From an uncultured Bacteroidia bacterium (GTDB taxonomy: Bacteria > Bacteroidota > Bacteroidia > Bacteroidales > UBA932): a DNA stretch of 64,000 bases. Both the position numbers and the translations under genes were made by a program. The notes below the pieces were generated by a model. It was not told the DNA's origin, made no database searches, and was given only the letters and a program-made list of their open reading frames with translations. Numbering within the stretch: position 1 is the first letter of the stretch; each line of letters begins with the position of its first letter. Positions 1 to 8,533 of this stretch are shown here, piece after piece. The stretch lies in assembly GCA_902762655.1 (NCBI GenBank), contig CACWOZ010000001.1, positions 1 through 64,000 of the forward strand, given 5' to 3'.

Positions 1-1
1 C

Positions 2-133
2 CAGTCTCAGCCCGGTGGATTCTCGTCCAACACTCCGGAAGAGCTCGAATTCAGCGTAGCGGCAGGTGATGTGATCATTACCGCTCCTGAGAACGGCCTT
101 CGTTTCTATAAGATTTACTATATCAACGAGTAG
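2..133 (+). CDS. C-terminal end of an exported/surface protein (partial)
   Basis: An open frame runs in from the left edge and stops at TAG 131-133, giving 43 residues ending in NGLRFYKIYYINE. Secreted Bacteroidales polysaccharide-processing or surface proteins often end in a beta-strand of this kind, and the next genes degrade hexuronates, so a pectin-related surface protein is possible. That is inference from context; the visible piece is too short to assign a family. Confidence 0.45.
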   Translation, partial: QSQPGGFSSNTPEELEFSVAAGDVIITAPENGLRFYKIYYINE

Positions 134-142
134 TCTTTATTC

Positions 143-173
143 AAGGGAGCCGGGGGTGAAACCCCGACTCTCT
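143..173 (+). terminator. Hairpin after the leading partial gene
   Basis: AAGGGAG-c-CGGGG and CCCCG-a-CTCTCTT pair around the loop gtgaaa. It has no clear U-run, so it could be a weak terminator or a processing hairpin separating the partial gene from uxaC. Confidence 0.4.
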
Positions 174-198
174 TCCAAGTAACATAACCTGAATCGAT

Positions 199-1614
199 AT
201 GTCATTTATCAACAAAGATTTCATGCTTCAGAGCAAGACTGCCCGGGAGCTTTATCACGAGCATGCCGAGAACATGCCCATCATCGATTACCATTGCCAT
301 CTGGTGCCTCAGCAGATTGCCGAGAACATCCAGTTCCGCGACATCACCCAGCTCTGGCTGGTGGACGGGCACTACGGCGACCATTATAAATGGCGTGCCA
401 TGCGCGCCAACGGTGTCAGCGAAGATTATCTTACCGGAGGAAAGTACAACTCCTGGGAGACCTTCGAAAAGTGGGCTGAAACCGTGCCTTATACTCTCCG
501 TAACCCTCTCTACCACTGGACCCATCTGGAACTCAGCCGCGTTTTCGGAATCGACAAACTCCTGAGCCCCAAGACCGCCCGTGAAATCTTCGAGGAGTGC
601 AACGCGAAACTCGCTACCGAGGAATTCCGCGGCCAGGCCCTCATCCGCAAGTTCAATGTGAAGGTCGTGTGCACTACCGACGATCCCGCCGACGATCTCC
701 GTTGGCACAAGATGATCGCTGAGCACCCCTTTGGCACAAAGGTCGTTCCCGCCTGGAGGCCGGACAAGGCCATGGCGATCGAAGATCCCAAGTCCTACAA
801 GGAGTACCTCGCCAAGCTCGGAGAGGCTGCAGGTATGGAGATCGATTCCTACACCGATCTCATCGAGGCCCTGCAGAAGAGGCACGACTTCTTTGCAGCC
901 AACGGATGCCGTCTTTCCGACCACGGACTCGAGACCTTCTATGCCGCTGACTATAAGCAGATTGAAATCGAAGCCATATTCAAGATGGTGCTCCTCGGCA
1001 AGCGTCCTTCCGAAAATGAATTGAACAAATTCCGCAGCGCCTTCCTGCACGACATGGCAGTTATGGATGCGGAGGCAGGTTGGGCACAGCAGTTCCATGT
1101 CGGCGCAATCCGCAACAACAATTCCAAGATGTTCAACTTGGTAGGCCCCGACACCGGTTTCGATGCCATCCACGACCTGCCCACCGCTGCCGCCGGCCAC
1201 AAGTTCTTCGACCGCCTCGCAGCCGAAGACAAGCTCACCAAGACCATCCTCTACTGCCTCAATCCCAAAGACAATGAGGTTATGATGACTATGGCATATA
1301 CCTTCAACGACGGCACCTTCCCCGGCAAGATGCAGTTCGGCTCCGGCTGGTGGTTCCTCGATCAGGAGGACGGCATGCGCAAGCAACTCAATGCCCTTTC
1401 CGCTCTCGGTCTTCTCAGCCGCTTCGTGGGCATGTTGACCGACAGTCGTTCCTTCATCAGTTATCCCCGTCACGAGTACTTCCGCCGAATCCTCTGCGAT
1501 GTGCTCGGAAAGGATATCGAGGAAGGCCGCCTGCCCGCCTCCGAGATGGATTTCATCGGCAAGATGGTGGAGGATATCTGCTACAACAACGCCGACCGTT
1601 ACTTTGGATTTTAA
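199..1614 (+). CDS. uxaC: Glucuronate/galacturonate isomerase UxaC
   Basis: Cytosolic uronate isomerase converting D-glucuronate to fructuronate and D-galacturonate to tagaturonate. The 471 residues match the usual family length (about 470). The metal-binding N-terminal motif PIIDYHCHLVP is at about residues 27-37, and the family signatures GAIRNNNSKMF (about 302-312) and MLTDSRSFISYPRHEYFRR near the C-terminus are intact. ATG 199 follows 65 bp after the preceding stop. It is the first gene of a tight uxaC-uxaB-uxaA run (28-bp gap, then a 1-bp overlap), so the three are probably one operon under the neighbouring LacI-type regulator. Confidence 0.97.
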   Translation: MSFINKDFMLQSKTARELYHEHAENMPIIDYHCHLVPQQIAENIQFRDITQLWLVDGHYGDHYKWRAMRANGVSEDYLTGGKYNSWETFEKWAETVPYTLRNPLYHWTHLELSRVFGIDKLLSPKTAREIFEECNAKLATEEFRGQALIRKFNVKVVCTTDDPADDLRWHKMIAEHPFGTKVVPAWRPDKAMAIEDPKSYKEYLAKLGEAAGMEIDSYTDLIEALQKRHDFFAANGCRLSDHGLETFYAADYKQIEIEAIFKMVLLGKRPSENELNKFRSAFLHDMAVMDAEAGWAQQFHVGAIRNNNSKMFNLVGPDTGFDAIHDLPTAAAGHKFFDRLAAEDKLTKTILYCLNPKDNEVMMTMAYTFNDGTFPGKMQFGSGWWFLDQEDGMRKQLNALSALGLLSRFVGMLTDSRSFISYPRHEYFRRILCDVLGKDIEEGRLPASEMDFIGKMVEDICYNNADRYFGF

Positions 1615-1642
1615 CAGCAAATAAAGATAAAAGATAATAGAT

Positions 1643-3082
1643 ATGGAAAGACTTAATCGCACCACCGCCCCTCAGGCGAAAACCTACACCGAAAAAGTGA
1701 TTCAGTTCGGCGAAGGAAACTTCCTCCGCGCATTCATCGAATGGATTATCTGGAAAACCAACCAAAAGACCGATTTCAACGCCTCCGTGGTCGTGGTCCA
1801 ACCCATCGACAGGGGAATGGTAGATATGCTCAATGAGCAGGATGGCCTCTACCATCTCAATCTCCAAGGTCTCCTCGATGGCAAACCCGTTGACAGTATC
1901 GACCTCATCGACGTAATATCCCGCGGCATCAATCCCTACCGCGACTTTCAGGATTACCTGAAGCTCGCCGAGCAGCCAGAGATGCGTTTCATCATCTCCA
2001 ATACCACCGAGGCCGGCATCGCTTTCGACCCTGCCTGCAAGTTTACCGACGCTCCCGCAAGTTCCTATCCCGGCAAACTCGTGCAGCTGCTTTATCACCG
2101 CTACGAGTATTTCAAGGGCGATATGAGCAAGGGATTCATCATCTTCCCCTGCGAGCTTATCTTCCTGAACGGCAAGCACTTGAAGGAGTGCATCTACCAG
2201 TACATCGAACTTTGGAAACTCGGTGAGGACTTCAAGAACTGGTTCGAGAAGGCCTGCGGAGTGTACTGCACCCTGGTCGACCGCATCGTTCCCGGATATC
2301 CCCGCGACAATGCCGCCGAACTCTGCGAGCGCGCAGGATACGAGGATCATCTTCTGGACAAGGCCGAGATCTTCCATCTCTGGGTGATTGAGGCCCCGAA
2401 GGAGATAGCAGAAGAATTCCCTGCCGACAAGGCCGGCCTGAACGTGCTCTTCGTGCCCAGTGAGGCTCCTTATCACGAAAGAAAGGTCACGCTGCTGAAC
2501 GGTCCACATACCGTGCTGTCGCCTGTTGGCTATCTCAGCGGCCTGAATACCGTTCGCGAGTGCTGCGAAGACGAGACTATCGGCGCATTCGTGCACAAGG
2601 TTATGTACGAGGAACTTCTTCCTACCTTGAATCTTCCTGAAGAGGAACTCCGCAAGTTCGCCGGCGATGTGCTCGAGCGCTTCAAGAACCCCTTCGTTAA
2701 GCACTTTGTCACCAGCATCATGCTGAACTCCTTCCCCAAATTCAAGACCCGCGACCTTCCCGGGCTGAAGACCTATCTCGAGCGCAAGGGCGAACTGCCC
2801 AAGGGCATAGTGCTCGGCCTAGCCGGCATCTGCACCTACTACAAGGGCGGCAAGAGGGGAGATGATGAGATCGTAGTGAACGATGACGAGGCCATCAAGA
2901 ATCTCCTGCTCGAACTTTGGGCTTCCGGAGATGTTGCGGCCGTCGCAAAGGGCGTGCTGGGTGCCGAGTTCATCTGGGATGAAGACCTGAACTCCGTTCC
3001 CGGGCTTACCGAATTGCTCACCGCCGATCTCGCCCTCATCCAGAAGGAAGGCATGCGTGCGGCAGTAAAATCCATTCTCTGA
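1643..3082 (+). CDS. uxaB: Tagaturonate reductase (altronate oxidoreductase) UxaB
   Basis: NADH-dependent reductase of the mannitol dehydrogenase family that converts tagaturonate to altronate, the second step of galacturonate breakdown. The N-terminal nucleotide-binding segment reads VIQFGEGNFLRAFIEW (about 20-35); the catalytic region contains ERKVTLLNGPHTVLSPVGYL with the conserved K-x-x-x-L-N-x-x-H pattern. Length 479 is normal. Fructuronate reductase (UxuB) is related, but the pairing with uxaA favours UxaB. Its TGA overlaps the ATG of uxaA (TGATG), typical of translational coupling. Confidence 0.94.
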   Translation: MERLNRTTAPQAKTYTEKVIQFGEGNFLRAFIEWIIWKTNQKTDFNASVVVVQPIDRGMVDMLNEQDGLYHLNLQGLLDGKPVDSIDLIDVISRGINPYRDFQDYLKLAEQPEMRFIISNTTEAGIAFDPACKFTDAPASSYPGKLVQLLYHRYEYFKGDMSKGFIIFPCELIFLNGKHLKECIYQYIELWKLGEDFKNWFEKACGVYCTLVDRIVPGYPRDNAAELCERAGYEDHLLDKAEIFHLWVIEAPKEIAEEFPADKAGLNVLFVPSEAPYHERKVTLLNGPHTVLSPVGYLSGLNTVRECCEDETIGAFVHKVMYEELLPTLNLPEEELRKFAGDVLERFKNPFVKHFVTSIMLNSFPKFKTRDLPGLKTYLERKGELPKGIVLGLAGICTYYKGGKRGDDEIVVNDDEAIKNLLLELWASGDVAAVAKGVLGAEFIWDEDLNSVPGLTELLTADLALIQKEGMRAAVKSIL

Positions 3083-4650
3083 TGGATTATTTGAAGATCA
3101 ATCCGGCCGACAATGTGGCCGTTGCGCTCCATCCCCTCCAGAAGGGGATGGCCGCTTTGGGCGTGACCCTGTTGCAGGACGTGCCCCAGGGGCATAAATT
3201 CACCCTCACCGACCTTTCTGCCGGTGATAACGTCATCAAATACGGCTATCCCATAGGTCACGTGACCAAGGATGCTCCTGCGGGAACCTGGATCGACCAT
3301 TCATGCATAAAGACGAATCTGTCCGGTTTGCTGGAATACAAGTACGAACCGGTGCCGGAAGTTGCGGAGTCTTTGTTCCCGAAAACCGGCGAAAACGGGA
3401 ACGAAAGGGTCGAAAATGGGGCGGTTGTTCCCGAAAACCCGCAAAAACGGGAACGGGGTACGGCGACCTTCAAGGGTTTCCGCCGTGCGGACGGTCAGGT
3501 GGGTATACGCAACCAGATATGGGTCATTCCCACGGTCGGTTGCGTGAACGGCATCTGCGAGCAGATCGTGAGCCGCTTCAAGGCGGAGATCTGTCATTCT
3601 GAGCGCAGCGAAGAATCTTCCGTCGACGCCATCGTCACCTTCCCTCACAACTACGGCTGCTCACAGCTGGGCGGCGACCACGAAAACACCCGCAAGGTTC
3701 TCTCCGATATGGTGCACCATCCTAATGCGGGCGGAGTGCTGGTCGTGAGTCTCGGTTGCGAGAACAACCAGCTGGACGCCTTCCGTGAACTCGTCGGCCC
3801 CGTTGACGAGAAACGCGTGAAGATGTTCGCCTGCCAGAAGGTTGAGGATGAAATCGAATACGGCCTGCAGTGCCTGCGCGAGATTTATGCAGCTTGCAAG
3901 GACGATGTCCGCGAGGATATCCCCGTGAGCGAACTCCGCGTGGGTCTGAAGTGTGGGGGATCGGACGGCCTTTCCGGCATCACCGCGAACCCTCTTCTCG
4001 GAGTCTTCTCCGACTGGCTTGTGGTGCAGGGAGGAACTACTGTTCTGACCGAAGTGCCCGAGATGTTCGGTGCCGAGACCATCCTTATGAACCGCTGCCA
4101 GAACAAGTCGACCTTCGACGAAACCGTACATCTCATCAACGATTTCAAGGACTACTTCATGAAGCAGGGGATGCCGGTCTACGAGAATCCTTCGCCCGGC
4201 AACAAGGCCGGAGGTATCTCCACACTGGAAGAGAAGTCGCTTGGCTGCACGCAGAAATGCGGCTCCTCAATTGTCCGCGGCGTGCTCAAATATGCCGACC
4301 GCCTGCAGAAGAAAGGGCTCAATCTGCTGAGCGCTCCCGGCAACGACCTTGTGGCCTCCACCGCCCTGGGTGCATCCGGCTGCCAGATGGTGCTCTTCAC
4401 CACCGGCCGCGGCACTCCCTTCGGGAGTTTCGTGCCCACGATGAAGATTTCCACCAATTCGCAGATTGCCGCACTAAAGCCTACCTGGATCGACTTCAAT
4501 GCAGGAGTGCTGGTTGAGGATACCACTATGGATGAACTCGCGGTTAAATTCCGCGACTACGTGCTTGCCGTTGCATCCGGAGAACCCGTAAACAACGAAA
4601 AGCACGGAAGGCGCGAAATCGCCATCTTCAAGACGGGCGTCACGCTTTAG
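3082..4650 (+). CDS. uxaA: Altronate dehydratase UxaA, carrying repeat-derived insertions
   Basis: Dehydrates D-altronate to 2-keto-3-deoxygluconate. An N-terminal SAF-like domain (about 1-100) is followed by the Fe-dependent dehydratase domain with FPHNYGCSQLG, SLGCENNQLD, KCGGSDGLSG and LGASGCQMVLFTTGRGTP. At 522 residues it is longer than most UxaA (about 490-500). The excess lies in two places: the linker after the SAF domain, where residues of about 95-130 are encoded by two copies of a 28-bp repeat, and a CHSERSEESS segment at about 171-180 encoded by a dispersed 27-bp repeat. All catalytic-domain signatures remain, so it is probably functional. It converges on lacI with a 4-bp stop overlap. 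Confidence 0.93.
   Translation: MDYLKINPADNVAVALHPLQKGMAALGVTLLQDVPQGHKFTLTDLSAGDNVIKYGYPIGHVTKDAPAGTWIDHSCIKTNLSGLLEYKYEPVPEVAESLFPKTGENGNERVENGAVVPENPQKRERGTATFKGFRRADGQVGIRNQIWVIPTVGCVNGICEQIVSRFKAEICHSERSEESSVDAIVTFPHNYGCSQLGGDHENTRKVLSDMVHHPNAGGVLVVSLGCENNQLDAFRELVGPVDEKRVKMFACQKVEDEIEYGLQCLREIYAACKDDVREDIPVSELRVGLKCGGSDGLSGITANPLLGVFSDWLVVQGGTTVLTEVPEMFGAETILMNRCQNKSTFDETVHLINDFKDYFMKQGMPVYENPSPGNKAGGISTLEEKSLGCTQKCGSSIVRGVLKYADRLQKKGLNLLSAPGNDLVASTALGASGCQMVLFTTGRGTPFGSFVPTMKISTNSQIAALKPTWIDFNAGVLVEDTTMDELAVKFRDYVLAVASGEPVNNEKHGRREIAIFKTGVTL
3375..3454 (+). repeat. Paired 28-bp repeat inside uxaA
   Basis: Two direct copies (3375-3402 and 3427-3454) differ at 2 of 28 positions. Each begins GTTCCCG and ends CGGGAAC, so each is a small inverted repeat. 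They lie in frame in the inter-domain linker of uxaA and encode FPKTGENGNE and VPENPQKRERG. Confidence 0.88.
3592..3618 (+). repeat. Dispersed TGTCATTCTGAG...GAAGAATCT repeat in uxaA
   Basis: A 27-bp element starting TGTCATTCTGAG and ending GCGAAGAATCT, with a GAGCGCAGC core, lies in frame in uxaA. The same end motifs recur in inverse orientation at 41247-41282 between two genes. Elements with these ends are familiar as dispersed repeats in bacterial genomes. Confidence 0.75.
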
Positions 4651-5702
4651 TAGTACTCTTCGTTATAGCGCGTGAGGATGTCCATCGAGACGAAGTTGTC
4701 GCGCTTGGCGGGGGCTTTACCGAAGACTATGTAGTCGGACAGGGTGCCGATGGCGTTGTGGATTTGTTCGTCCGGACGCTGGGCGATGAGCGCAGTGACC
4801 GTTCCGTTCTTAAGCCCGGCCAAATTTGCCGCGAGGTTGTCAAATCCAACCACGCGGTAATTTCTTTCCGGATGGCGCTCGAGGAAGGGCGTTACCAGAT
4901 AGATGCGGGAGTTGTACATGGCGATGTGCCGTACATCCGGATGCAGGTTGAAGAACTCTTCGAGTATCCCGTCTATCTCCTCCGGTTTCTTGGGGTCGAT
5001 GAACACGCTGCGCATCTTGCAGGAAGGGAAGTGTTTGGAGATATAATCGATGAAACCTTCGCGACGATAGATGGTAGGGTCAGACTGCCCGTGCTTGTCG
5101 CGCTGTACACGGACAACGGCAACTTCCTGGACGTCTTTATGCGCATCCGTCAGTATTGCTGCGCAAAGATATCCGCTCTGGTAGAGGGGCATTCCGAAAT
5201 ACGCCAGATACCCTCCGCACTCAAGTTTGGTATCGATGTAGACATAAGGAATGCCTTTCTCATGCAGTCTCCTTACGAAGATGAAACTGTCGTCCTTGAA
5301 CATGGGCGCCAGCACCACGCCGGAAGGATTCATCGCCAGGACTTCTTCCGCCGCCTTGTGGAAGGAATCCAGATTATATTGGTCGTAACCTATCCTGTGG
5401 ATCTCGATGCCGAAGGCATGCACGGCCTCGGCTCCCTTCCTGAGTCCGGCCTCGGCAAGCTCCCAAAACTCACCCGCATTGTAGTTAGGAAGCAGAACGG
5501 CTACGGTGCGTTTCTTGTTGTGTGCGAGAAGGGATGCGAACAGGTTCGGCTCATATCCGAGGTCCTGGATAACCTTCATCACCTTGGCGTAACTTTTCTT
5601 GGAAACGCCCTCGCGATTGTGCAGCACGCGGTCAACGGTGCCCTTCGAGAGGCCTGTCAGGCGGGCAATATCTTTTATTGTGATTCTCTGGTTGGAGTCC
5701 AT
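4647..5702 (-). CDS. LacI-family transcriptional regulator of hexuronate genes
   Basis: DNA-binding repressor, 351 residues from the ATG at 5702. The N-terminal helix-turn-helix reads ITIKDIARLTGLSKGTVDR (about 6-24) with the hinge helix near NLFASLLA; the rest is a periplasmic-binding-protein-like effector domain. It sits between uxaCBA (convergent) and kdgKA (divergent), so a uronate or KDG-type effector is likely. A TTG-initiated extension of 7 codons is possible in frame, but a TAnnTTTG box lies just upstream (5721-5728), which favours the ATG. Effector and operator are inferred. Confidence 0.9.
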   Translation of the reverse strand: MDSNQRITIKDIARLTGLSKGTVDRVLHNREGVSKKSYAKVMKVIQDLGYEPNLFASLLAHNKKRTVAVLLPNYNAGEFWELAEAGLRKGAEAVHAFGIEIHRIGYDQYNLDSFHKAAEEVLAMNPSGVVLAPMFKDDSFIFVRRLHEKGIPYVYIDTKLECGGYLAYFGMPLYQSGYLCAAILTDAHKDVQEVAVVRVQRDKHGQSDPTIYRREGFIDYISKHFPSCKMRSVFIDPKKPEEIDGILEEFFNLHPDVRHIAMYNSRIYLVTPFLERHPERNYRVVGFDNLAANLAGLKNGTVTALIAQRPDEQIHNAIGTLSDYIVFGKAPAKRDNFVSMDILTRYNEEYY

Positions 5703-5798
5703 AGTGCTAAAAATGTAACTCAAAGGTAGTTATTTTTATTCGTTACCGTGCACGATTCGCAAATAAATGTTAAATTTGTACAATTTAATAATACAACT
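5703..5798. promoter_or_regulatory. Divergent lacI / kdgK promoter region
   Basis: The minus strand carries TACCTTTG (5721-5728) for the regulator and the plus strand TAAATTTG (5771-5778) for kdgK; both fit the Bacteroidota -7 consensus TAnnTTTG. Between them lies the perfect 8-bp palindrome CGTGCACG (5747-5754), a candidate operator for the LacI-type protein. Operator function is inference. Confidence 0.6.
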
Positions 5799-6833
5799 AT
5801 GCCAAAGATCATCACTTTCGGAGAGATAATGCTCCGGCTTTCAACCCCCGGATACCTCAGAATATCCCAAGCAGACTCATTTAATGTCACTTTCGGCGGC
5901 GGTGAGGCCAATGTTGCCGTATCGCTTGCAAATTATGGCTGCGATGCGCAGTTCGTCACCCGTTTCCCCGACAACGACATTGCCAGGGCCTGCATCGCCG
6001 ACCTTCACAAGCACGGCGTAGGCACGAAACACTGTGTGTTCGGAGGCGACCGTCTGGGAATCTATTATCTCGAGACCGGTGCCGTTGCACGTCCCAGCAA
6101 GGTCATTTACGACCGCGCGCACTCCGCAATATCAGAAATCCAGCCCGGAATGATTGACTGGGACAAGGTACTCGAAGGTGCCGACTGGTTCCACTGGACC
6201 GGCATCACCCCCGCTATCAGCCAGGGTGCTGCAGATGTGTGCCTTGAGGCTGTGAAGGCTGCAAACCGTCTGGGAGTGACCGTTTCCTGCGACCTGAACT
6301 ACCGCAAGAATCTCTGGAAGTATGGCAAGAAGGCAAGTGAAATAATGCCCGAACTCGTAGCCTGCTCCGATATCATCCTCGGCAACGAGGAAGATGCCGA
6401 CAAGGTATTCGGCATCAAGCCCGAGGGCTTCGACGTCACCGCAACCGGCGGGCAGGTAGACCAGAAGCGTTTCCAGAGCGTCGGTGAGCAACTGATGGCC
6501 AAGTTCCCACGCGCAAAGAAGGTCATCATCACCCTTCGCGGGAGCATCAACGCCAACCACAATACCTGGGGCGGTGTGCTTTGGGATGGAAAGACTCTCT
6601 ATCAGTCTCCCCGCTATGATATCACCCACATTGTCGACCGCGTGGGCGGTGGCGATTCCTTCATGGGCGGTCTCATCTATGGCCTGCTCAACTTCGACGA
6701 CCAGAAGGCCCTCAACTTCGCGGTTGCAGCCTCATGTCTCAAGCATACCATCTATGGCGACTACAATCTCGTCACCGTAGCGGAAGTAGAAAACCTTATG
6801 AAAGGCGACGGCTCCGGTCGCGTATCTCGATAG
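5799..6833 (+). CDS. kdgK: 2-keto-3-deoxygluconate kinase (PfkB family)
   Basis: Phosphorylates KDG to KDPG. The PfkB signatures are present: the N-terminal [16 protein letters not shown] (about 32-47) and the C-terminal catalytic/anion-hole motif [13 protein letters not shown] (about 282-294). The 344-residue length is right for KdgK. ATG 5799 is preferred because the -7 box TAAATTTG is 20 bp upstream and would be inside a longer reading. kdgA follows after 4 bp, so the two form an operon that completes the pathway begun by uxaCBA. A broader sugar-kinase role cannot be excluded. Confidence 0.93.
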   Translation: MPKIITFGEIMLRLSTPGYLRISQADSFNVTFGGGEANVAVSLANYGCDAQFVTRFPDNDIARACIADLHKHGVGTKHCVFGGDRLGIYYLETGAVARPSKVIYDRAHSAISEIQPGMIDWDKVLEGADWFHWTGITPAISQGAADVCLEAVKAANRLGVTVSCDLNYRKNLWKYGKKASEIMPELVACSDIILGNEEDADKVFGIKPEGFDVTATGGQVDQKRFQSVGEQLMAKFPRAKKVIITLRGSINANHNTWGGVLWDGKTLYQSPRYDITHIVDRVGGGDSFMGGLIYGLLNFDDQKALNFAVAASCLKHTIYGDYNLVTVAEVENLMKGDGSGRVSR

Positions 6834-6837
6834 AATT

Positions 6838-7503
6838 ATGGCAAAATACGATAAAATTCAGGTTCTGACCGCCATCAAGGAAACAGGCATAGTGCCCGTT
6901 TTCTACAACGGCAATCTTGAAATCAGCAAGAATGTGCTTAAAGCCTGCTACGAAGGCGGCATCCGCGCATTCGAATTCGCAAACCGCGGCGACTTCGCAC
7001 AGGAAGTCTTCGGCGAACTTGTGAAATACGCAAACAAGGAACTCCCCGGCATGATAGTGGGTATAGGATCCGTAGTCGATCCAGGCACCGCCGCCCTCTA
7101 CATCCAGCTTGGCGCCAACTTCGTGGTGGGGCCTCTCTTCAACCCCGCCATCGCTCCCATCTGTAACCGCAGGAACATCCCCTATGCTCCCGGCTGCGGC
7201 AGCGTAAGTGAGGTGGGTGCAGCCCAGGAAGCCGGATGCGACCTCTGCAAGGTCTTCCCCGGCGACGTCCTCGGCCCCGCATTCGTGAAGGGGCTCCGCG
7301 CTCCCATGCCCTGGAGCAAACTCATGGTGACCGGCGGCGTTAAGCCCACCCGCGAGAACCTCGAAGGCTGGTTCAAGGCCGGCGTCTTCTGCGTCGGAAT
7401 GGGCAGCAACCTCTTCCCCAAGGACGTCATCGCCGCAGGCGAGTGGAGCAAGATCTCCGACCTCTGCCGCGACGCCCTGGCAATAGTCAAGGAAGTAAGA
7501 TAA
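6838..7503 (+). CDS. kdgA: 2-dehydro-3-deoxyphosphogluconate (KDPG) aldolase
   Basis: Class I aldolase cleaving KDPG to pyruvate and glyceraldehyde-3-phosphate, 221 residues. Visible features are the N-terminal [12 protein letters not shown], the Schiff-base lysine region [19 protein letters not shown] (about 132-150) and the phosphate-binding [12 protein letters not shown]. In Eda/KdgA proteins that Lys forms the imine with substrate. It lies 4 bp after kdgK and ends the pathway encoded here. Confidence 0.93.
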   Translation: MAKYDKIQVLTAIKETGIVPVFYNGNLEISKNVLKACYEGGIRAFEFANRGDFAQEVFGELVKYANKELPGMIVGIGSVVDPGTAALYIQLGANFVVGPLFNPAIAPICNRRNIPYAPGCGSVSEVGAAQEAGCDLCKVFPGDVLGPAFVKGLRAPMPWSKLMVTGGVKPTRENLEGWFKAGVFCVGMGSNLFPKDVIAAGEWSKISDLCRDALAIVKEVR

Positions 7504-7547
7504 TTTTTCACTTGATTTTTTCTTTATCTTGCGTTATCTTTATGTAG

Positions 7548-8033
7548 ATGACGCAAGATTTTTCGATATTCCTGGACCTGCGCCCCACCCTTGTGCGTGT
7601 GGCTTATACTTTTTTCCGCAATTGGGAGGATGCGGAAGATGTGGTTCAGGATGTTCTTCTGAAGCTCTTGCAAAGAGGTTTCAAGGAAGGCGACAATATT
7701 GAGGCTCTTGCAGTCAAAGCTGTAAAAAACGCCTGTGTGAGTATCTGGCGGAAACGCCGTGGGCGCAGAGTTGAGGGACTTGGTACTATGCATATCGATA
7801 TCCCCGCTATAGAGCGCTCGGATGCGATGCTCGAAGCCAAAGACACGCAGGTCTCATTGATGAAAGCCATCTCCCTGCTGCCACGTTCGGAAAGGCGCCT
7901 TATCCTGCTATGGCAGTCAGGGATAGAATCAGAAGACATTGCCTTGATTACCGGCATTCCGGTACGATCTGTACGCACAATGCTTTCTTCCGCACGCAGG
8001 AATTTGTTGGACAAAATGGGAAAGGAATTATGA
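7548..8033 (+). CDS. ECF-type RNA polymerase sigma factor
   Basis: 161 residues with a sigma-70 region 2 (ANWEDAEDVVQDVLLKLLQR-like helix; the visible core is FRNWEDAEDVVQDVLLKL at about 23-40) and a region 4 helix-turn-helix (SEDIALITGIPVRSVRTML, about 130-148). Small two-domain sigma factors of this kind respond to envelope signals and are usually held by a membrane anti-sigma partner; the next gene overlaps it by 4 bp (ATGA) and encodes a one-TM protein. A TATCTTTA box at 7536-7543 could be its promoter. The signal is not evident. Confidence 0.9.
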   Translation: MTQDFSIFLDLRPTLVRVAYTFFRNWEDAEDVVQDVLLKLLQRGFKEGDNIEALAVKAVKNACVSIWRKRRGRRVEGLGTMHIDIPAIERSDAMLEAKDTQVSLMKAISLLPRSERRLILLWQSGIESEDIALITGIPVRSVRTMLSSARRNLLDKMGKEL

Positions 8034-8533
8034 AAAAGAGTAAAGAATCAATGGATCCGGACTTCGATATTTTCGAGGTTGATTATTCCGAAGAATTCGA
8101 CCGAATAGTCGCAAAGAGGCGTGCTGTCCGCTGGGTATCTGTGCTTATACCTGCAGTCGCCGCCTGCCTGGCCCTGACACTTTTCCTGTGGCCGGACAAG
8201 CCTGATGCTGCCATTCCTGTCGACTTGCTCGTAGAGACGCCTCCCGAGTCTGTCGATACCGTTTCCATCCCATCCCATCCTGAATCTGATGTGAAAACAC
8301 CGACTCCTTCCGTAAAGAAGAGAACTCCTTCACGTCGGGTTGTCCAGACACCTCCCGCAAGGCCGTCTATAATTGCAGATGCTCCTACTCCCAAGGCTCC
8401 CGAAATAGACTACGATGAGATCCTTGCAGTTGAGGAGGAACTCCGCTTGAATATGATGCGCGAAAGGCTCAATGCCGAAATCGAAGAAAGAACAAAAGAA
8501 TTATCCCAAACCCCAGACGCTTACATTTTATGA
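8030..8533 (+). CDS. Single-TM protein, candidate anti-sigma factor
   Basis: 167 residues. A short acidic cytoplasmic N-terminus (about 1-30) is followed by one membrane segment, VLIPAVAACLALTLFLW (about 38-54). A Pro/Ser/Thr-rich periplasmic stretch and a charged C-terminal helix make up the rest. No zinc-binding HxxxCxxC motif of classical ZAS anti-sigmas is seen. The assignment rests on position, ATGA-coupled behind the sigma gene and ahead of a large exported protein, and on topology. Confidence 0.6.
   Translation: MKKSKESMDPDFDIFEVDYSEEFDRIVAKRRAVRWVSVLIPAVAACLALTLFLWPDKPDAAIPVDLLVETPPESVDTVSIPSHPESDVKTPTPSVKKRTPSRRVVQTPPARPSIIADAPTPKAPEIDYDEILAVEEELRLNMMRERLNAEIEERTKELSQTPDAYIL

Noticed and set aside
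202-1665. Long reverse-strand open frame across uxaC
   Set aside because: Antisense shadow of a well-conserved gene; similar long frames lie opposite lysS, the TonB receptors, the OB-fold lipoproteins and others because of codon bias.
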